Made by a program: the position numbers and the translations under genes
DNA from: Lanius collurio
Taxonomy: Eukaryota; Chordata; Aves; Passeriformes; Laniidae
Length of the DNA stretch: 64,000 nt
Reading direction: 5' to 3'
NCBI GenBank assembly: GCA_020086605.1
Contig: JACBWW010000040.1
Location: 2,071,185 to 2,135,184, forward strand
In this document: positions 58,737 to 64,000 of the stretch, one piece after another
Layout of the letters: each line of letters starts with the position of its first letter
Numbering within the stretch: position 1 is the stretch's first letter
Notes under the pieces: model-generated
Database searches by the model: none
Told to the model about the DNA's origin: nothing
What the model saw: the letters and a program-made list of their open reading frames with translations, nothing else

Positions 58737-60250
58737 CTGGTCAGGACAAAGGGATGACAGTGTGGAATGAATTGTATTTTTGTTTGTTTGATTTTGTCTT
58801 CAACAGAACATGAAAAATGACCATGTAGAACTGAGTTAATAATGACATTACAATGCATTAATCTGAGCTGATGCATTGCTGAAAGGATGTATGCTGCATT
58901 GGATGCTGAAGATTTTTTTTGCTAGTATGGGAAGAGTAAAACAAAGGAGGAATTTATTTGAAATATATTAATATAAACAAGATGTAATGATGTAGAAAGG
59001 AAGGGTTATAAAGTTCAAGGTCCAGAAACATAATACAATACATCAACTTACTACGACACAGTGACATCCAGGAGAAAGAAAGAGTTATTATTTTGCATTT
59101 ATGTATGTTAATATTAGAGAAAAGATGTCCTTCCATGGAAAACACTTCAGTTACTTACACTTACAAATGCCTTGGAATTTGGTGGGTTTGGGCAGCACAA
59201 TTGCTTTGATTAGTGAGTGAGAGAGCTGGTAATTAACGGTACCAGAAATGGAGTGAGCTGTATCCAGGTAGCTGAGGAAACTGAGCCCTGCCACTTTGAT
59301 ATCCTGGCGTTGGATATTGATCTCTAATCTGAGTGTGGCCTCAGGGCTGGTTTTCTTCCCAGTGTGGGTGCTGCAAATCAGTGAACATGGAACAACTGAA
59401 ACCACTCCAGGAGCCTGATGCTCACTGGGAGAGGGTCACTACTGTGGTGTTCCTTGTCTCTGGCCCCTTATGGAAACGGCCATTGGGTGAACACTTGTAT
59501 TTTCAGTGGAGTCACATCTGCTTTGCTCCAGGGCAAGTTAAGAAGTACCAGGCCCAGAAACCAGCCATATATAGACCCTGTCTCTCTGCTAGCATCAAAC
59601 AGAATTTGACATATTTCCACCTAAGGCTGCTGGTGCTTTAGGGGTTTTTTAGTGACCCTGTGGCTCATAATAACTTAATGTGTTAATTTTTTTCACTTTT
59701 AAATCTGGCCAAAATGTCCTAGAGGAGCAGAATGCCATGATGTAAAAGTGTAGGAATGGATTCTCCGCTGATGTAAACAGATAAGGATCCAATGGGATCA
59801 AGCGTCTTGTGTGGAGTCTGGAGTAGGGACAGCATTTTACATGAGATTTACATTTTACACCATTTGTTCCTGAAGAATAAACTCAAATACTACCCAGGAT
59901 CAGAAAGTTACTTGGAGCAGCATTTCAATCCATTAAAAATTGTAAGTGTACTTTAACGGGGAAAAGTAAAGCAATCCCAGTAAAACATAAATACCTCCCT
60001 ATTCCCCATATGGAATAGAAAAACACAGAATTAGACTGTAGAGGAAGGAACTAAAAGCACTGGTTGCAGAAGAAATTTAATGTCATCCCTGACATTAAAT
60101 GAGTCCTATCCAGGAAAAAAAAAGGATTTTAGAAGAAAAATCATATGTATATTGACGTCAGTGTAAAGCTCTTCTTGACTTCTTTGAGAACATGAATAAG
60201 TCTAATTTCTTACTTGGTTTCTAATAACAACTGAGGTTCATCTTTTCAAA

Positions 60251-60341
60251 GCTTTCGGGGGGTTTAGAGACCCAGTTCCCATTAAAATTAATTTTATTTA
60301 ACTAATTTTAATGGGAAACGGGAACCACACCCCTCAAGAGC
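60251..60341. repeat. Imperfect inverted repeat with perfect 15-bp core, MITE-like
   Basis: TTCCCATTAAAATTA (60276-60290) and its exact reverse complement (60303-60317) enclose a 12-base loop. The arms continue with mismatches to about 40 bases each, from GCTTTCGGGG on the left to CCCTCAAGAGC on the right. The form is that of a short palindromic DNA element or very old repeat. Confidence 0.7.
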
Positions 60342-61635
60342 CTAGAAAATCCTGGGCTAAATTATTCAAGCTGGAATAATTCAAGTATTGAACTTGTGCT
60401 CTTTGTTTAATTTTTGCATGAGACTGGGCTTTGAGAAGGAGAGGTGCCATGTCAGTATGGTGAGACTCATCTGCTTTTCAGCTGTCAGTCCTCATTCTCC
60501 TCAGCTGGATGGGCCTCTCTCCTGATACCAGGGGAGTTATTGATCCCAAATCCAAGGATTTATTTAGACGATCAGAGTTACCTGGCACTGTACTCTAAAA
60601 GGGGCACATATTGTGTAAGCAAAGGATTGGGAAACTAAGAAGGAAACCTGACAGAGAGACTGCACAACTTCTGCCAGATAAACAGCTGAGCTGAGAACCA
60701 GAAATGCAAGGTTGGATTGCCTGAATGCATGTTGTAATTTAGGCTTCAGCAGAAGCTTTGGTTCGTGTCTGTAGGCACAGACTGTCATTGTCACCAGAAG
60801 GGTGAGTCTGTGGTAGAAAGGGACACCCCTCCCTGTGCTCCCACTCCTCGCTAGCCCCGGGGCCTGCCTGCTCCTGCATGGTTGGGCAATGCTTGCTCTC
60901 GCTCTGAGAAGCAGCTGTGGGGGTGGGAGCTGGGCCTTTATGCTGGTTCGTGCAGCTTCATGGGCTTTGCTACACTTCTGTCACAGCCCCCGAGCTCCTG
61001 CTTGCGAGAGCTGTGCTTGCAGAGCCCCTTCTCAGTTAAAAGAAGGCTGTACTCACGTGCATTTTGACCCTGGGTGGAATGAGAGGCATTGACCTTTATT
61101 CCATTGATTTTCCTGCTAGTGCTTCTCTAACCTTGTCTGTCCAGTAGAAAAAGCCATGTTAACACTGCATGGGTCAGTCCTACACCTGGTACCACTGGTG
61201 GCTTTCAGTCTAAGCAATTCTTCTTGCCCACGTGCACATTCTCTGAAGCCATGTATGTAAAAGGGCCTTTTGAACTTTCTTTACCTGTTTCCTATTCTGC
61301 CTAAATAAATGAGTGTGTATTGAAGAGTATATTTGACACAACTCAAAGACTTCCATTTAAATTATAGCCCTCTGTAGAACCCTGACTTTATTTATCCTGC
61401 TTCAGAATTTGTGTTTGATGCCTGAGCTATTTCTGAATAGGAAAGGGAGCCTCAACTAATTTATCTTCCATTAACGGAAACCTCATCAGTGTAAAAAACC
61501 CCATGTCATACTTGTAGCCCAGAAGTCTAGACAGCTGGCTGCTGGTCCTAAAACCACTTGCTAGCTGTTAATGTCGTGGGCTGGATGGTTAACTGGTTTG
61601 AATCAGCATAGTTATGCTGGCTTCGTGGAGCAAAA

Positions 61636-61789
61636 GCAATTTACACCTGTCAAAGATCTGGTCCCACAGGCAAGGAAATAGATTCGTGAGTGTAACCACA
61701 ATTATTGCAGCATAAATATTATAGTGGAATTAACTTAATGGGGTCACGCTGGATTTGTTTTGGTATAACTGCTATTAAAATGTGGCCCA
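61636..61789. repeat. Ancient repeat relic (TTTACACC ... GTGGCCC)
   Basis: Segments AATTTACACCTGTCAAAGAT + CTGGTCCC, and later AATGGGGTCACGCTGGATTT, TGGTATAACTGC and TTAAAATGTGGCCC, follow the order of the same degenerate sauropsid repeat seen at 51333-51403. Internal sequence is diverged. Confidence 0.45.
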
Positions 61790-64000
61790 GAATGAATCAT
61801 GGCTGGTAGGAAATCAGATGGCTATTGAGAGGTTAATTTAGTGTCTGTTTCCATAGATCTTCCCTATTCCAGTGTTCTGTGCTGTATTAAAGGTTTTAGG
61901 TTTGTTGGCATATACTGCCGTGAACCTACGCAAACTCACACCTACAAGAGATAATGTCTTTTGTCTTCCATTAAGAGAAGCCCTTCAAGGTTGGAGTTTA
62001 AACATTGTTTGACAGTTTGTTGCAATATTATTTGAATAAACTGCATCTATATGTTTATGTATAATATATGATATATACTTAAGAGAATTGGTGCTGGCTG
62101 GAAGCAGAATACACATCAGAGATAAGTTTCATTGATATTTCCTTCTCTTTTTTATCCCTCTGAAAACTCTGCTAATTAGTAGCTCTTTTTGTTTACTGGT
62201 GTCTGAGAACATCATTTTCATTTCAAGGTAGTGACCATAAATCTTCTTCCAGATCTTACAGCAAACTAATGGAAGGACACAAACAAGGACAGTTTTCTAC
62301 CTGTATCATTATACTTGTGAATTACTTTGGTAAGATAACTGAGGGGCCATAAGCTAGTCCTGTTAGTTTTGTCACAGCATTGTGGCCATTTGCCAGTGGT
62401 TCTTTGCCAGGATCTTCCATAACATCCTGGCAATTCCCCATCCTGTGACTGATCTGGGTAAGTGGTTGGGGCAGGGAAGCTGTAGCAAGGGCATCCCTCA
62501 GCTGCTCCTGTGGTCTCTTGAACAAAAACAACTGCAAAAGCATCTTACAAGGCATTGGTAGCAAGACCAGCACAGAGCAAGCGTGATGTTGCTTCACCTT
62601 TGCGTCCCCATCTGTAATGTATAACCTATATTCCTTGCCTGATGTCCAGGATCTGGGGCCTGTGCTTGAATGTCAGTTAAATGCTTGTGGAGATTGGAAC
62701 TTGCTCCTTTGCCTGGAGTATTGTGCAGTGAACCCATTTCCACCAAGGACAATTTTAATTGGGGAAAAAAAAAGAAAAGAAAACGGGCATCTTAAGAACC
62801 CATTGTAATCATAATTGCATACACGAGGGTTTCATTTGAGAGTCAGCAGATTAACTATTTCCAATGCTATGCTATGATCCCATTTTCCATAAAGGAGAAT
62901 CATGTTGGAGCATAGTACGTGTCTGGGACAGCCTTTTCAGAAATCCTGAACCCTGACTGAGCTGTGCTCTGAAAGGCACTGCTGGGCACAGGTACCAATG
63001 GAAGAAATCTGGAGGGGAGAGCTGTGAGCCCACACGTAGCTGTGCTAAAAATAACAGTAGACAAAGGCACAACCTGCTTTGTGTGGGTTCATTTGTCTTT
63101 TGTTCTGTGCTACAATTCCAACATAATTAATACCAATTCCCCTATGGAATCTGGAGTAGCTGTTGGTCCCCTTTTATTTTGCTAATTAGCCATAACATAC
63201 AAAACTGCCAAACTCACAACTCCTGCAAAATGAGTGGCAATCAGTTCAACTGGTACCGGTGCTTCTGTTTGTGGGATTGCCCAGTTATTTCCAAATTTTG
63301 TCTCCTTTTTAAGCTTGATTTGGAGTAAGATCTGCTGCGTAGGTTAATCTGCTCCCCCTGTTCCTTGGCATTGCTGGTTGTGCATCTGTGGTGCAAGGAG
63401 AAAATTCCAATTGCATTGACATTTTCTTTGTCTCTTATCAAAGTTGTGGCTATTCCTCTATCTTGTCTTGGATGAAAAATGACTGTGCTGCTACTGTTGT
63501 TATTGGAAAAGTTTCTCCCCTCCACCTCATTTGGAATACAGGAACAAAATTCATCTGTAATAAACTGCATGACACAAAAAATGTCCTTGAAGGTCCAAAT
63601 CTTTGACCATGCTGATATGCCCAGGTGATGGGAGCTTCCTTTGGATGACAACATCTACCAGTTTGGGACCTTTTCTGTGTTAACACTTCAGGTTTACCTT
63701 CATGTCTTTACTTTGTACTATTAGGTTCATTTCTACAGTCTGTTTTTAACCAAAATGCATCCAAATATTAACATTTTTCAAAGTTAGCGTGCTTTAAAAG
63801 AAGCAGAGGAATTGCCATTGCTCAATAACCCTTTACAGCATTATTTTTTTCAGGTAAAATACGAGTATTTTAGTTTAAAGACTTATATACATACTTTTAT
63901 TTAAATCACTAATTAAGGGAGCTTGACTCAAAGCCAGATTTAAAAAAAAATGTAAGCATTATGGATACACATGGGGGCTGGGAAAGACTTTCTTAGTGAA

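Larger units (their letters stand above)
58737..64000 (-). other. SNAP25: SNAP25 intron 4 (partial)
   Basis: Everything right of exon 5a is intron by position. I searched the minus strand for the exon 3 (STRRMLQLVEESKD) and exon 4 (IRTLVMLDEQG) segments and found neither. The intron holds a strong palindrome at 60251-60341, old repeat relics at 61636-61789, and a splice-bounded open frame at 59157-59363 discussed under findings. Confidence 0.8.

Noticed and set aside
58737..64000. Search for SNAP25 exons 3 and 4 to the right of exon 5a
   Set aside because: No minus-strand match to the conserved exon 3 or exon 4 peptides was seen, so they are taken to lie outside the window.

Overview
The window is avian nuclear DNA. 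It carries several CR1 LINE 3' ends in both orientations, a MIR-type SINE relic and a CpG-island promoter. It also has the conserved amniote gene order SLX4IP - MKKS - SNAP25 (human 20p12). I cannot fix the species; no base in the window decides between bird orders.

Layout. (1) 1-11.4 kb: 5' part of SLX4IP on the minus strand. Only its first coding exon (7380-7428) lies here, starting MASNKFVIK; the rest is intron. (2) 11.4-12.1 kb: a GC/CpG-rich island, a likely head-to-head promoter for SLX4IP (minus) and MKKS (plus). (3) 12.78-19.5 kb: MKKS (BBS6), complete, with four coding exons joining to an uninterrupted 572-codon reading frame. Its leader is unusual. Two separate microprotein ORFs precede the chaperonin ORF: 63 aa on its own exon and 49 aa in the same exon as the MKKS start. 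Both encode one hydrophobic segment and match the upstream peptides described for mammalian MKKS mRNAs. (4) 19.5-45.8 kb: about 26 kb of intergenic DNA with CR1 fragments, a MIR relic, a GC-rich LTR-like patch and simple repeats, and no gene I can support. (5) 46.8-64 kb: 3' half of SNAP25 on the minus strand, namely exons 8, 7, 6 and the mutually exclusive pair 5b and 5a, then intron 4. Exons 1-4 lie beyond the right edge. A 400-base assembly gap is at 46145-46544.

How the genes relate. MKKS is a chaperonin-like subunit that helps assemble the BBSome. SLX4IP is a nuclear partner of the SLX4 nuclease scaffold. SNAP25 is the neuronal t-SNARE. They are neighbours by ancient synteny and share no pathway. 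The only regulatory link the sequence suggests is the shared SLX4IP/MKKS promoter.

The most rewarding places are the multi-ORF MKKS leader with internal poly(A) signals, a possible antisense membrane microprotein ORF inside an MKKS intron, the two-frame logic of SNAP25 exons 5a/5b, and old palindromic repeat relics clustered in and around SNAP25.
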